Assembly (NCBI RefSeq): GCF_002895485.1
Contig: NZ_AZRK01000012.1
Span: 1-64,000 of the forward strand
Direction: 5' to 3'
Source of the DNA: Petrotoga sp. 9PWA.NaAc.5.4
Lineage (GTDB): Bacteria; Thermotogota; Thermotogae; Petrotogales; Petrotogaceae
Length of the DNA: 64,000 nucleotides
The notes beneath the pieces are model-generated. The model did no database searches, was not told the origin of the DNA, and saw only the letters and a list, made by a program, of their open reading frames with translations. Each line of letters opens with the position of its first letter. Position 1 is the first letter of the stretch. A program made the position numbers and the translations under genes. Positions 18,769-26,812 of the stretch are shown piece after piece.

Positions 18769-19521
18769 TTATTCTTCTCCTAGAGAATAGAATAATTCCA
18801 TTTCATTTTCTCGACATTTGAATAGATCTCCTGTTAAAGCCCAAATTATATCTTCGGACAAGTTTGTTGTCAGATCTGAAAAAGTTTCAATATTGTTTAA
18901 TATTTCTAAATGGAAAGAAATTACTTTGAAATTTTCTTTAAATTTGTATAGATAAGACTTGTATGCTTTAATCAATGAGTCTATTTCTTTATTCGCAATA
19001 CAAATATTCTTTGCTTTTTTAAAAAAATTATTTTCTGTCTCTTTAGTTTTTAACTTTTTTGCTTCAATATTTATGAAGTCAGACAACATCAACAAAGCGT
19101 ATGAAAAAATTTCTTTAGTAATTTCCATAACATCTTCAAAATTAGCGGTATTTATGACATAAGGGTTATTCATTATATCAATATTAAGTTTTGAATTTTT
19201 CTCAATTAAATCAGCCATATTTTCAAATCTTTGTATTAATCTCGAACCTATAAAACAAGATTTAAGATAAATACCAGTAAAATTGTACGAAGAAAGTAAG
19301 ACTATACTTTCGTATTCTAAATCTGCTTCCATTAGATCTATCCTGTCATCTTGCTGAATTATTTCTTTGGAAAGATCGATTTTTCTTTCTATATATGCAT
19401 CACTGAATTTGTATAACATTCCCTGTACAATTCTTCCCATTCTTAAGACATTGTTAAGGTATCTTATTAATCTATTAAAGCTGAAAGTACTGATATCTTG
19501 AAAATTTTCTTTTTGTGGCAA
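18769..19521 (-). CDS. PhoU-like helical protein
   Basis: An all-alpha protein of about 250 residues with two repeated three-helix units as in PhoU, the phosphate-signalling adaptor. Suggestive patterns are IIQQDDRIDLMEADLEYESI in the first half and ETFSDLTTNLSEDIIWALTGD in the second, matching the E-x-x-x-D metal-cluster motifs. The open frame begins at a TTG (19545), but GGAGGGG (19534-19528) points to a TTG start at 19521, six bases away. No pst transporter or PhoR is nearby; it is coupled to the Lpt fusion gene. It could regulate another transporter. Confidence 0.65.
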   Translation of the reverse strand: MPQKENFQDISTFSFNRLIRYLNNVLRMGRIVQGMLYKFSDAYIERKIDLSKEIIQQDDRIDLMEADLEYESIVLLSSYNFTGIYLKSCFIGSRLIQRFENMADLIEKNSKLNIDIMNNPYVINTANFEDVMEITKEIFSYALLMLSDFINIEAKKLKTKETENNFFKKAKNICIANKEIDSLIKAYKSYLYKFKENFKVISFHLEILNNIETFSDLTTNLSEDIIWALTGDLFKCRENEMELFYSLGEE

Positions 19522-19563
19522 GTTTAACCCCTCCACAATAATCAAAATTATAATCTATATAAT

Positions 19564-20388
19564 CTATTCAAATCTTCTACCAAAACCTAATTTTTTATTT
19601 AAAGCGTTATAATAATTGTTCCCATTTCTTTGAGCTAATTTAATATTATCTTTACTACCAGATATTACGGCAGACATACCGGGTTCCATTCTATGAATTA
19701 TATCTCCATCTCCTGTAAGATATGCGAAACCTTGAGACATGTTTTTCAATAAGATTTCAATTTTTTGATCTGAAAAGGTAATAAAAGGTCTTATATTCAA
19801 AGCATGTGGGGCTAATGGAACTATTTCTATAATATTTAAGTTGGGATCTATAATGGGGCCACCAGCTGACAAGGCGTAAGCTGTCGAACCTGTAGAAGTT
19901 GATAATATTATTCCATCACCTAAAAATGAAAATAAAACATGTTCTTGAATTTTAACTTCAATATCCATTGTTCCTAAAGGTTGACTTTTCAATAAAACAA
20001 CATCATTCAAAACAACAATATCCTTGGTTCCCACGTGGCATTCTAAAATGTTTCTAATAGAAAAATAAATATTTTCTGTTTTTATATCTTGTAATAATTC
20101 TTCCATTTCATTACTCGAATAAGCGCTTAAAAATCCTAAGTTTCCAATATTAACCGCGATAATTGGTTTAGAAAAATAAGCAGCAATTTGTGCTATTTTT
20201 AAAACAGTCCCGTCGCCTCCGAAAACTATGAAGTAATCAGCAGATTGAACTTGGATGTTTTCGATAGAAGAACCTGCGGTTAAACACCCTAAAATTTCTA
20301 TTTTTTCATCTTTAACTGGTTTTAAAATTTTCTCTTCTAAATCTTTTAGAGAAATTTTAAACGGATTATAAAAAACAAGAATTTTCAT
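19564..20388 (-). CDS. nadK: NAD kinase
   Basis: A 274-residue cytoplasmic enzyme that phosphorylates NAD to NADP. The ATP-NAD kinase signature is complete: FGGDGTVLKIAQ (GGDGT), NIGNLGFLSAYS, LNDVVLL (catalytic/NAD-binding NDxxx) and FLGDGIILSTSTGSTAYALSA. A GGAGG sits eight bases before the ATG and overlaps the end of the yggT-family gene, so the two are co-transcribed. Confidence 0.95.
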   Translation of the reverse strand: MKILVFYNPFKISLKDLEEKILKPVKDEKIEILGCLTAGSSIENIQVQSADYFIVFGGDGTVLKIAQIAAYFSKPIIAVNIGNLGFLSAYSSNEMEELLQDIKTENIYFSIRNILECHVGTKDIVVLNDVVLLKSQPLGTMDIEVKIQEHVLFSFLGDGIILSTSTGSTAYALSAGGPIIDPNLNIIEIVPLAPHALNIRPFITFSDQKIEILLKNMSQGFAYLTGDGDIIHRMEPGMSAVISGSKDNIKLAQRNGNNYYNALNKKLGFGRRFE

Positions 20389-20391
20389 ATA

Positions 20392-20691
20392 TTATCCTCC
20401 AAGTCTAAATCCCAAATCCAAAAGCGATTGGACCAAAAATCGATCAAGAAAAAATAACATCAAAAAAGCTATCATAGGCGAAAAATCGAAATGACCTACT
20501 ATTGTAGGGATGAACTTTCTTATAGGATTTAATATGACATTTGATACTGAATCAACAAAAGCTCTAAATTTGTTATAATACGGCATTATAAAACTCAATA
20601 AAGCAGAAATTATGATACAAAATTCAAAGAAAATGATAACTATTCTCAAAATACTGCCTAAAGCTACAAAGAGATTACCTAAAACAAACAT
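20392..20691 (-). CDS. YggT-family membrane protein
   Basis: A 99-residue protein with two hydrophobic regions separated by the family's conserved amphipathic segment, here FVDSVSNVILNPIRKFIPT, followed by FDFSPMIAFLMLFFLDRFL. YggT-type proteins are small inner-membrane proteins linked to osmotic stress or cell division; the molecular role is not settled. A good AGGAGG lies upstream of the ATG. It is separated from yggS by the tandem repeat at 20816-21130, although yggS and yggT are usually adjacent. Confidence 0.85.
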   Translation of the reverse strand: MFVLGNLFVALGSILRIVIIFFEFCIIISALLSFIMPYYNKFRAFVDSVSNVILNPIRKFIPTIVGHFDFSPMIAFLMLFFLDRFLVQSLLDLGFRLGG

Positions 20692-20815
20692 TTTATTCCT
20701 CCTTGATTGTTAATTGTCTACTTACTTTAGAAATTCTAAAATTCTTATTATGTATATGTTTTAGTATTGATTCTTTTACAAAATACCTCCCCACTTCTAA
20801 CCCTTACTAATTATT

Positions 20816-21130
20816 AATCTCTTTAGTTTTCGGTACTTGTACCGAAGGAATGGGGAGAGGGCTCCGCCCTGAACCCATTTTAAATTCAAAATCTCATTTT
20901 CTGAAAACTATCATTTTCTTAATCTCTTTAGTTTTCGGTACTTGTACCGAAGGAATGGGGAGAGGGCTCCGCCCTGAACCCATTTTAAATTCAAAATCTC
21001 ATTTTCTGAAAACTATCATTTTCTTAATCTCTTTAGTTTTCGGTACTTGTACCTAAGGAATAGGGAGAAGACTCCGCCTTGGACCCATTTTAAATTCAAA
21101 ATCTCATTTTCCAAAAACTATCTTTTCTAA
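20816..21130. repeat. Three tandem copies of a 105-bp palindromic repeat
   Basis: The unit starts AATCTCTTTAGTTTTCGG and repeats at 20816, 20921 and 21026, an exact 105-base period. Copies 1 and 2 are essentially identical; copy 3 is diverged. Each unit holds the perfect palindrome CGGTACTTGTACCG and a GC hairpin GGGCTCCGCCC in an otherwise AT-rich stretch. The period is 35 codons, so a spurious open frame runs through the copies. Related single copies occur elsewhere in the window in both orientations. Confidence 0.92.
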
Positions 21131-21140
21131 AGTACCTATA

Positions 21141-21848
21141 TTAATTGTCAGCTATTTTACGTTCTCCAAAAATCTTTGTACCAATCCTTAGAAATGTTGA
21201 GCCTTCTTCTATTGCAATTCTATAATCGTTACTCATTCCCATGGATAATTCTTTTAAACTTGGAAACTTCGCGGATAAACTATCTCTAAGTTCACGAAGT
21301 GTTGAAAAAGTTTTTCTAATGTTATTTTTGTCTTGTGTATAAGGTGCCATAGTCATCAAACCAATAACTTCGATATTTTTATAGTTTTTTACTTTATTTA
21401 AAAAGTCTTCTACCTGAAACGGTTGAAGACCGGCCTTTGTTTCTTCACCAGAAACATTAACTTCTAAAAAAATTTTTTGTATTTTATTTATCGTTTCAGC
21501 TCTTTTTTGAATTTCTTCGATTTCTTTTAATCGACAAACAGAATGTATATATTCCGCAATATTAACAATATTTTTTATCTTTTTAGTTTGAATTCTACCT
21601 ATAAAATGCCAAGTTATATCCAAATTTTCTAAAGTTGTATGCTTACTCTGCATCTCTTGAGCCCTATTTTCACCAAAATCGTTTTGACCTTCCTCATAAA
21701 TTGACTTTATAGACTCTGCTGAAAAGTTTTTTGAAACAGCTACTAATTTTATTTCCTCATAGTTTCTTTTACAGTTTAAAGCAATTTCTTTGATCTCTTC
21801 TTTTAACTTTTTATAATTTTCTTTTATAAGTTCATTAATCAATTTCAC
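21141..21848 (-). CDS. yggS: YggS-family pyridoxal-phosphate homeostasis protein
   Basis: A 235-residue PLP-binding protein with a single alanine-racemase-type TIM barrel; it buffers PLP and has no known catalytic activity. The PLP lysine is in KLVAVSKNF. Other family segments are DFGENRAQEMQSKH, WHFIGRIQTKKIK and LSMGMSNDYRIAIEEGSTFLRIG (phosphate-binding). The frame is open from a GTG at 21854 that overlaps the GGAG ribosome site; the GTG at 21848, five bases after it, is the likelier start. It overlaps ruvB by 14 bases. Confidence 0.92.
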   Translation of the reverse strand: MKLINELIKENYKKLKEEIKEIALNCKRNYEEIKLVAVSKNFSAESIKSIYEEGQNDFGENRAQEMQSKHTTLENLDITWHFIGRIQTKKIKNIVNIAEYIHSVCRLKEIEEIQKRAETINKIQKIFLEVNVSGEETKAGLQPFQVEDFLNKVKNYKNIEVIGLMTMAPYTQDKNNIRKTFSTLRELRDSLSAKFPSLKELSMGMSNDYRIAIEEGSTFLRIGTKIFGERKIADN

Positions 21849-22893
21849 TTTCACTCCATAAAGTAATATTGTCTTTAAAAGATCTTTTGTTATAATTTAG
21901 TTTTTTGTAAGCTTTTTCTGTTGCCACTCTTCCACGAGGCGTCCTTATTATGAATCCAGATTGAAGTAAAAATGGTTCGTAAACTTCACTTATAGAGTCA
22001 GGTTCTATGCCAAGGGAAGAAGCAAGTGCATTAATTCCTACTGGTCCACCATCGTAATTCTCTATTATTGTTTTTAAAATCTTTCTATCCATTTTATCCA
22101 GCCCATCGGTATCCATTTCAAGTAAATTCATAGTATTAATAACGTCTTCAACTTCTATAATGTTTTTACCATTTACTTGGATGTAATCTCTAACTCTTCT
22201 TAATAATCTATTAGCAATTCTTGGAGTTCCTCTTGATCTTTGAGCTAAAAGCAAAGAAGCCTGATCGTTAATTTGTACATTTAATAAAGAAGCGCTTCTT
22301 TTAATAATTATTTTCAGTTCTTCAGGGGGATAAAAATCCATTTCTAAGATAATTCCGAATCTACTTCTAAGCGGCGGAGATATTAATCCTAACCTAGTAG
22401 TGGCCCCTATTAAGGTAAAAGGTTGTAAATCAATTCTTAAAGATCTTGCCGAAGGTCCTTTACCTATTATTATGTCCAATTGAAAATCTTCCATAGCAGA
22501 GTATAAAATTTCTTCAACGGATCTATTTAATCTATGAATCTCGTCTATGAATAATATGTCACCTTTTTCTAAATTTGTGAGCATTGCAGCTAAATCCCCC
22601 GCTTTTTCAACAACTGGACCACTCGTAATTTGCAAGTTTGCTCCGATTTCGTTGGCTATAACATGGGCAAGAGTTGTTTTACCTAATCCAGCCGGCCCTG
22701 CTAAGACTATATGATCTATCGATTCTTTTCGTATTTTGGCTGCTTCTACTGCCACTTTGATTTTGTTTTTTATATTGTTTTGGCCTATAAACTCATCCAA
22801 AAATTTAGGCCTTAAATTTTTAGATGTCAGATCTTCATTTTGTAGTTCTGGATTCAAAAATCTTTCTTCTAATTCATCGTTTTTTTCTTTCAT
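21835..22893 (-). CDS. ruvB: Holliday junction branch-migration ATPase RuvB
   Basis: A 352-residue AAA+ motor that drives branch migration with RuvA. Visible are the N-terminal LRPKFLDEFIGQ, Walker A AGPAGLGKTTLAHVIANE, Walker B ILFIDEIHRLNR, sensor-1 LIGATTRLG, the arginine-finger region SPPLRSRFGI, and the C-terminal winged helix with GPVGINALASSLG and GFIIRTPRGRVAT. Full length. A GGGAG precedes the ATG. ruvA is not adjacent. Confidence 0.97.
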   Translation of the reverse strand: MKEKNDELEERFLNPELQNEDLTSKNLRPKFLDEFIGQNNIKNKIKVAVEAAKIRKESIDHIVLAGPAGLGKTTLAHVIANEIGANLQITSGPVVEKAGDLAAMLTNLEKGDILFIDEIHRLNRSVEEILYSAMEDFQLDIIIGKGPSARSLRIDLQPFTLIGATTRLGLISPPLRSRFGIILEMDFYPPEELKIIIKRSASLLNVQINDQASLLLAQRSRGTPRIANRLLRRVRDYIQVNGKNIIEVEDVINTMNLLEMDTDGLDKMDRKILKTIIENYDGGPVGINALASSLGIEPDSISEVYEPFLLQSGFIIRTPRGRVATEKAYKKLNYNKRSFKDNITLWSESEID

Positions 22894-22944
22894 AAAAAAA
22901 CTCCCTTATAACTTATATATTACTTACCTTAAAAATTTTAAAAC

Positions 22945-24249
22945 CTATGGATAAACTCTGTAAAGCGTTCTTGCAAAAGGTATCGATTCTCTAATATGTT
23001 CCAAACCACATATCCAAGCAACAGTTCTTTCTATTCCCAAACCAAATCCACTGTGAGGAACACTCCCATACCTTCTTAAATCTAAGTACCATTGATATTC
23101 ATCTAATGGTAAATTATTTTCTTTTAACCTTTCTATTAATACTTCTTCTTTCCAAATTCTTTCAGAAGCACCTATTATTTCCCCATATCCTTCCGGAGCT
23201 AATAAATCATCACATAAAACTACATCAGGATTTGTCTCGTCAGGTTGCATATAGAAGGCTTTAACTTTTTTTGGATATTTTTCAACAAAGACTGGTTTTT
23301 CAAATTGTGAAGCTATAGCTGTTTCTTCGTCAGCGCCAAAATCGTCTCCCCAACTGATATTGAATCCTTTTTTATTTAAGAATTCTATAGCTTTCGTATA
23401 TGTTATTCTTTCAAAAGGGGCTGTAACTTTCTCTAACTTCGTTATATCTCTGCCGATTTCTTTTAAATCTTCAGAAGCATTTTCTAATGTTTTTTGTACT
23501 ATATATGATACCAAATTTTCTTGTAATCTCATATTATCTTCATGTCTATAAAAAGCGACTTCAGCTTCGTTCATCCAAAATTCTATAAGATGTCTTCTCG
23601 TTTTTGATTTTTCGGACCTAAAAGTAGGACCTAAGTTATAAACTTTTCCAAGTGCCATAGCTGCTGCTTCTAAATAAAGCTGTCCAGTTTGAGCTAAGTA
23701 AACCTTTCCATAATCAAAATAATCTAAACTGAATGTATTTCCAGCAGATTCTCCGATAGAACCTGTGAATATGGGAGTATCTATCAAAATGAAGTCATTT
23801 TGATTATAAAAATCTCTAATTGCTTTTATAATTTCGTTTCTTATTCTTAAAATATGGAACTGTCTCTTTGATCGCAACCACAAGTGTCTATTTTCCATCA
23901 AAAAGTCTATCCCATGCTCTTTTTTTGAAATCGGATAATCGTCTTTTGGCTCATGTATTATTTCTATATTCTTTATATGCAATTCTACGTTTTGGGGAGA
24001 ACGTTCGTCTCTTTTTATTTCCCCAATTATTGTAACGCTACTTTCCATTTTGATTTTTCTTATTTTTTCAAATTGTTCTTCATCAAAGTTCTTTTTCTCA
24101 GCTATGCCTTGAACAAAACCAGTACCATCTCTTAATTGTAAAAAAGCTATTTTCCCACCACTTCTTTTATTCCAAACCCAACCACGAAATTCAATTTCTT
24201 CTCCAATATGGTTTTTAAAATCTTTTATATATATCCATTGCGTCTTCAT
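22945..24249 (-). CDS. asnS: Asparaginyl-tRNA synthetase
   Basis: A 434-residue class IIb synthetase charging tRNA-Asn. The N-terminal OB fold shows EFRGWVWNKRSGGKIAFLQLRDGTG. The catalytic core shows FRSEKSKTRRHLIEFWMNEAE (motif 2) and GFGLGIERTVAWICG (motif 3), ending ARTLYRVYP. Motif spacing fits AsnRS rather than AspRS, which carries a large insertion. A GGAGG ribosome site stands before the ATG. This is the first gene of the long minus-strand run. Confidence 0.95.
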   Translation of the reverse strand: MKTQWIYIKDFKNHIGEEIEFRGWVWNKRSGGKIAFLQLRDGTGFVQGIAEKKNFDEEQFEKIRKIKMESSVTIIGEIKRDERSPQNVELHIKNIEIIHEPKDDYPISKKEHGIDFLMENRHLWLRSKRQFHILRIRNEIIKAIRDFYNQNDFILIDTPIFTGSIGESAGNTFSLDYFDYGKVYLAQTGQLYLEAAAMALGKVYNLGPTFRSEKSKTRRHLIEFWMNEAEVAFYRHEDNMRLQENLVSYIVQKTLENASEDLKEIGRDITKLEKVTAPFERITYTKAIEFLNKKGFNISWGDDFGADEETAIASQFEKPVFVEKYPKKVKAFYMQPDETNPDVVLCDDLLAPEGYGEIIGASERIWKEEVLIERLKENNLPLDEYQWYLDLRRYGSVPHSGFGLGIERTVAWICGLEHIRESIPFARTLYRVYP

Positions 24250-24360
24250 AAGACACCTCCGAAAGTTATCAATTTTAAAATTATAATAATTTGGTCAGGT
24301 TACTTCTATTTATTATATCACAAGAGAATTTCATAAGAAAGTTTAAAATAGATATAAAAC

Positions 24361-24389
24361 TTGAAAACTATCTATGCTTATGATATAAT
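24361..24389 (+). promoter_or_regulatory. Promoter for tRNA-Ala
   Basis: TTGAAA (24361-24366), a 17-base spacer and TATAAT (24384-24389) lie 19 bases before the tRNA. This is the best sigma-70-type promoter of the window together with that of dnaK. Confidence 0.8.
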
Positions 24390-24407
24390 TTTAATGAAAA
24401 TATAAGT

Positions 24408-24483
24408 GGGGTCGTGGCGCAGCTGGGAGCGCGCTACCATGGCACGGTAGAGGTCGTGGGTTCAAGTCCCATCGACTCCACCA
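24408..24483 (+). tRNA. tRNA-Ala (anticodon GGC)
   Basis: A 76-base cloverleaf with encoded CCA. The acceptor stem pairs GGGGTCG with CGACTCC and includes the G3-U70 pair, the alanine identity element. The anticodon stem CTACC/GGTAG encloses loop ATGGCAC, giving anticodon GGC, which reads GCC and GCU. The T arm contains GGTTCAAGTCC. Its own promoter and terminator make it a single-gene unit. Confidence 0.97.
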
Positions 24484-24488
24484 TAGTT

Positions 24489-24512
24489 GAGGGAGCTTAT
24501 CCCTCTTTTTTT
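24489..24512 (+). terminator. Terminator after tRNA-Ala
   Basis: GAGGGA (24489-24494), loop GCTTA, TCCCTC (24500-24505), then a run of seven T. It lies six bases after the CCA end. Confidence 0.85.
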
Positions 24513-24593
24513 ATATATCGTAAAATTAGAGACTTTAGAAAGAATTTTTTAAGAAAATAAATGTTTGATATAATAGGTTTAAATGGGCCATGC

Positions 24594-24609
24594 AACGTAA
24601 CAGTACGTT
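24594..24609. promoter_or_regulatory. Palindrome in the guaB leader
   Basis: AACGTA-ACAG-TACGTT is a perfect 6-bp inverted repeat with a four-base centre. It lies about 18 bases after a TATAAT-like box (near 24570) and 70 bases before guaB. It may be an operator or a transcript hairpin. No purine-riboswitch core is recognisable. Confidence 0.35.
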
Positions 24610-24678
24610 AAAAATAAAATTTTGAATATATAATTGCTTTAATGCGGTTAAGAAATAAGTTTTTAGGGGGTAAAAAAG

Positions 24679-26127
24679 ATGGAAGAATATTTAACTTTTG
24701 ATGATGTGCTGTTGTTACCTAAAAAGAGCGAGGTTGTTCCTAATCAAGTAGATACGTCTTCGAAACTTGTAAAAAACATTTATTTAAAAATACCTTTTTT
24801 ATCTGCAGCTATGGATACTGTTACTGAATATAGAATGGCTAAAGCAATGGCAAGAGAAGGCGCTGTAGGAGTTATACACAAAAATTTGTCTATAGAAGAT
24901 CAGGTAAAAGAAGTATCGAGAGTCAAAAGAACCGAAAATGGTATTATAAACGACCCAATTACCATTTCTCCAGAGGTAACTATAAAAGAAGCAGAAGATA
25001 TAATGAGAGAATATGGTGTAGGAGGACTTCCTGTCGTTGATAAAAATATGAAACTTCTTGGGATTTTGACTAACAGAGATATCAGATTTGAGAAGGACTC
25101 TCAGAAGAAAGCTAAAGAACTTATGACTCCATATGAGAATTTAATAGTAGCGAGTCCTAATATTACTTTAGATCAAGCTCGAGAAATTTTACATCAAAAT
25201 AAAATAGAAAAATTACCTTTAGTTGATAATAATAGTCTTATAGTAGGTTTAATAACAATTAAAGATATCATGTCAGTTATTGAAAATCCTAACGCTACAA
25301 GAGATGGAAAGGGGCGTTTGGTAGTTGGAGCTGCGGTAGGAGTTTCTGATGGATTAGCAAGAACAGAAGAATTAGTTAAAGCTGGAGTTGATTTTGTTGT
25401 TTTGGATTCAGCTCATGGCCACTCTAAAAATATAATAAATACTTTAAAAGCTATTAAAAATAACTTTCCTGATCTCCCGATAATAGCAGGAAATATTGCA
25501 ACTGCCCAAGCTGCAAAAGAATTAATAGAAAATGGAGCTGATGCACTAAAAGTTGGAATTGGACCAGGTTCTATATGTACAACAAGAGTAATTTCAGGCG
25601 TTGGAGTACCTCAATTAACCGCAATAATGAAAGTAGCAGAAGTGGCAAAAAAATTTGAAATACCTGTGATAGCTGATGGGGGAATTAGATATTCTGGAGA
25701 TATAGTTAAAGCTTTAGCAGCAGGTGCTTCTACAGTCATGATGGGAAGCATATTTGCTGGTACAGAAGAAGCCCCTGGAGAAACTATTATTTATCAAGGT
25801 AGAAAATTCAAGTCTTATAGAGGCATGGGATCACTGGCAGCAATGGAAAAAGGAAGCAAGGATAGGTATTTTCAAGAGTCTGTTCCCAATGAAAAATTAG
25901 TTCCAGAAGGAATAGAAGCTATGGTAGCTTATAAAGGAGATGTAAAAGATGTTCTTGTCCAGCTTATTGGGGGAGTAAAGGCAGGAATGGGATATATAGG
26001 AGCAGAAAATATAAAGGATCTTCAAAATAAAGCAGAATTCATAAAAATCACCCATGCTAGTATGATAGAGAGTCATCCTCATGATGTAAAAATTACAAGA
26101 GAAGCCCCTAACTATTTCTTTTCTTAA
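24679..26127 (+). CDS. guaB: IMP dehydrogenase
   Basis: A 482-residue enzyme catalysing the NAD-dependent oxidation of IMP to XMP, the committed step of GMP synthesis. The chain starts with [17 protein letters not shown] and contains two CBS domains (about residues 90-200: GVGGLPVVD.., KIEKLPLVD..). The catalytic loop is [20 protein letters not shown] with Cys in GSICT. The active-site flap is [11 protein letters not shown] and the C-terminus has [15 protein letters not shown] precedes the ATG. Confidence 0.96.
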   Translation: MEEYLTFDDVLLLPKKSEVVPNQVDTSSKLVKNIYLKIPFLSAAMDTVTEYRMAKAMAREGAVGVIHKNLSIEDQVKEVSRVKRTENGIINDPITISPEVTIKEAEDIMREYGVGGLPVVDKNMKLLGILTNRDIRFEKDSQKKAKELMTPYENLIVASPNITLDQAREILHQNKIEKLPLVDNNSLIVGLITIKDIMSVIENPNATRDGKGRLVVGAAVGVSDGLARTEELVKAGVDFVVLDSAHGHSKNIINTLKAIKNNFPDLPIIAGNIATAQAAKELIENGADALKVGIGPGSICTTRVISGVGVPQLTAIMKVAEVAKKFEIPVIADGGIRYSGDIVKALAAGASTVMMGSIFAGTEEAPGETIIYQGRKFKSYRGMGSLAAMEKGSKDRYFQESVPNEKLVPEGIEAMVAYKGDVKDVLVQLIGGVKAGMGYIGAENIKDLQNKAEFIKITHASMIESHPHDVKITREAPNYFFS

Positions 26128-26185
26128 TAGACATTTTAGAAATGAAACGTTTCTAAAAATAAGTGCTTGAATTTATACATGGCCC

Positions 26186-26240
26186 GGGGGTAGAGTCCTC
26201 TTACTTCTTCGCTACAGGTACAAGTTCGATTTTCTTAAAT
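26186..26240 (-). repeat. Diverged reverse-orientation copy of the palindromic repeat
   Basis: Read on the minus strand this stretch gives CTTGTACCTG, then GAAG, then AGAGGACTCTACCCCC, which follows the order of the 105-bp repeat unit (CTTGTACC, GAAGGAAT, GGGAGA, ACTCCGCC). It sits between guaB and the acylphosphatase gene. Confidence 0.5.
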
Positions 26241-26254
26241 TAGGAGAATATATA

Positions 26255-26524
26255 ATGGTATGCAAAAGATGGATTTTATATGGAAGAGTCCAAGGAGTTG
26301 GACTGAGACATTTTATAAGAGTAAATGCTTTGAGATTAAAATTAGAAGGTTATGTAAAGAACCTTTTTGATGGTTCTGTAGAGGTTGTTGCACAAGGAGA
26401 AGAGGAAAAAGTCAAAGAACTTAAAAAAATTATATTAAGAGGAAACGGTTTTAGTAAAGTGGAAGATATAGAAGAAGATGATTTTCCAATAAGTAATTAT
26501 GGTGATTTTCATATAGAGTATTAA
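26255..26524 (+). CDS. acyP: Acylphosphatase
   Basis: An 89-residue ferredoxin-like enzyme that hydrolyses acyl phosphates. The family motif is YGRVQGVGLRHFIR, which holds the phosphate-binding loop and catalytic Arg. The catalytic Asn follows in GYVKNLFDGSVEVVAQG. Length is normal. AGGAG precedes the ATG by eight bases, and a strong terminator follows the stop. Confidence 0.93.
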   Translation: MVCKRWILYGRVQGVGLRHFIRVNALRLKLEGYVKNLFDGSVEVVAQGEEEKVKELKKIILRGNGFSKVEDIEEDDFPISNYGDFHIEY

Positions 26525-26545
26525 CAACAAAAAAGTATTAAAAAT

Positions 26546-26580
26546 AAAAAGAGAACGAAATTCGTTCTCTTTTTATTTTT
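26546..26580 (+). terminator. Terminator after acylphosphatase gene
   Basis: AGAGAACGAA (26550-26559), one-base loop, TTCGTTCTCT (26561-26570), then a T-rich tract. Confidence 0.9.
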
Positions 26581-26723
26581 GTGTAATTAAAGAAACATTT
26601 ATATATTTTTTAGTTAATTTGAAATTACTATCTAGCTGAAAGAAAGTAACCCATGCGAAATAATATGAAAAAACTAAATATTTTTATAAGATTTCTCTTA
26701 TTTGTTTCTCCCTGACTTTTTTC

Positions 26724-26757
26724 GAACTTGAAAAAAAGTTCTATTTTGATTTATACT
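26724..26757 (+). promoter_or_regulatory. Promoter and candidate operator of the ROK-led sugar locus
   Basis: TTGAAA (26728-26733), an 18-base spacer and TATACT (26752-26757) form a plausible promoter. The inverted repeat GAACTT-GAAAAA-AAGTTC (26724-26741) covers the -35 element, a place where a repressor such as the ROK protein itself could bind. Confidence 0.5.
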
Positions 26758-26812
26758 TTTAATAAAAGAATAAGTTTTTATTATTAAAAAACTAAAATTC
26801 TGGAGGATAAAT

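Noticed and set aside
20850-21056. A 68-codon open frame with an internal repeated peptide
   Set aside because: It is an artefact of two copies of the 105-bp repeat, whose length is divisible by three. It has no ribosome site and the frame breaks in the diverged third copy.
20816-21130. Possible CRISPR array
   Set aside because: Period of 105 bases, near-complete unit identity without unique spacers, and no cas genes nearby.
24513-24678. Purine riboswitch before guaB
   Set aside because: No characteristic three-way junction with the TATA/GGGT core; only a short palindrome is visible.
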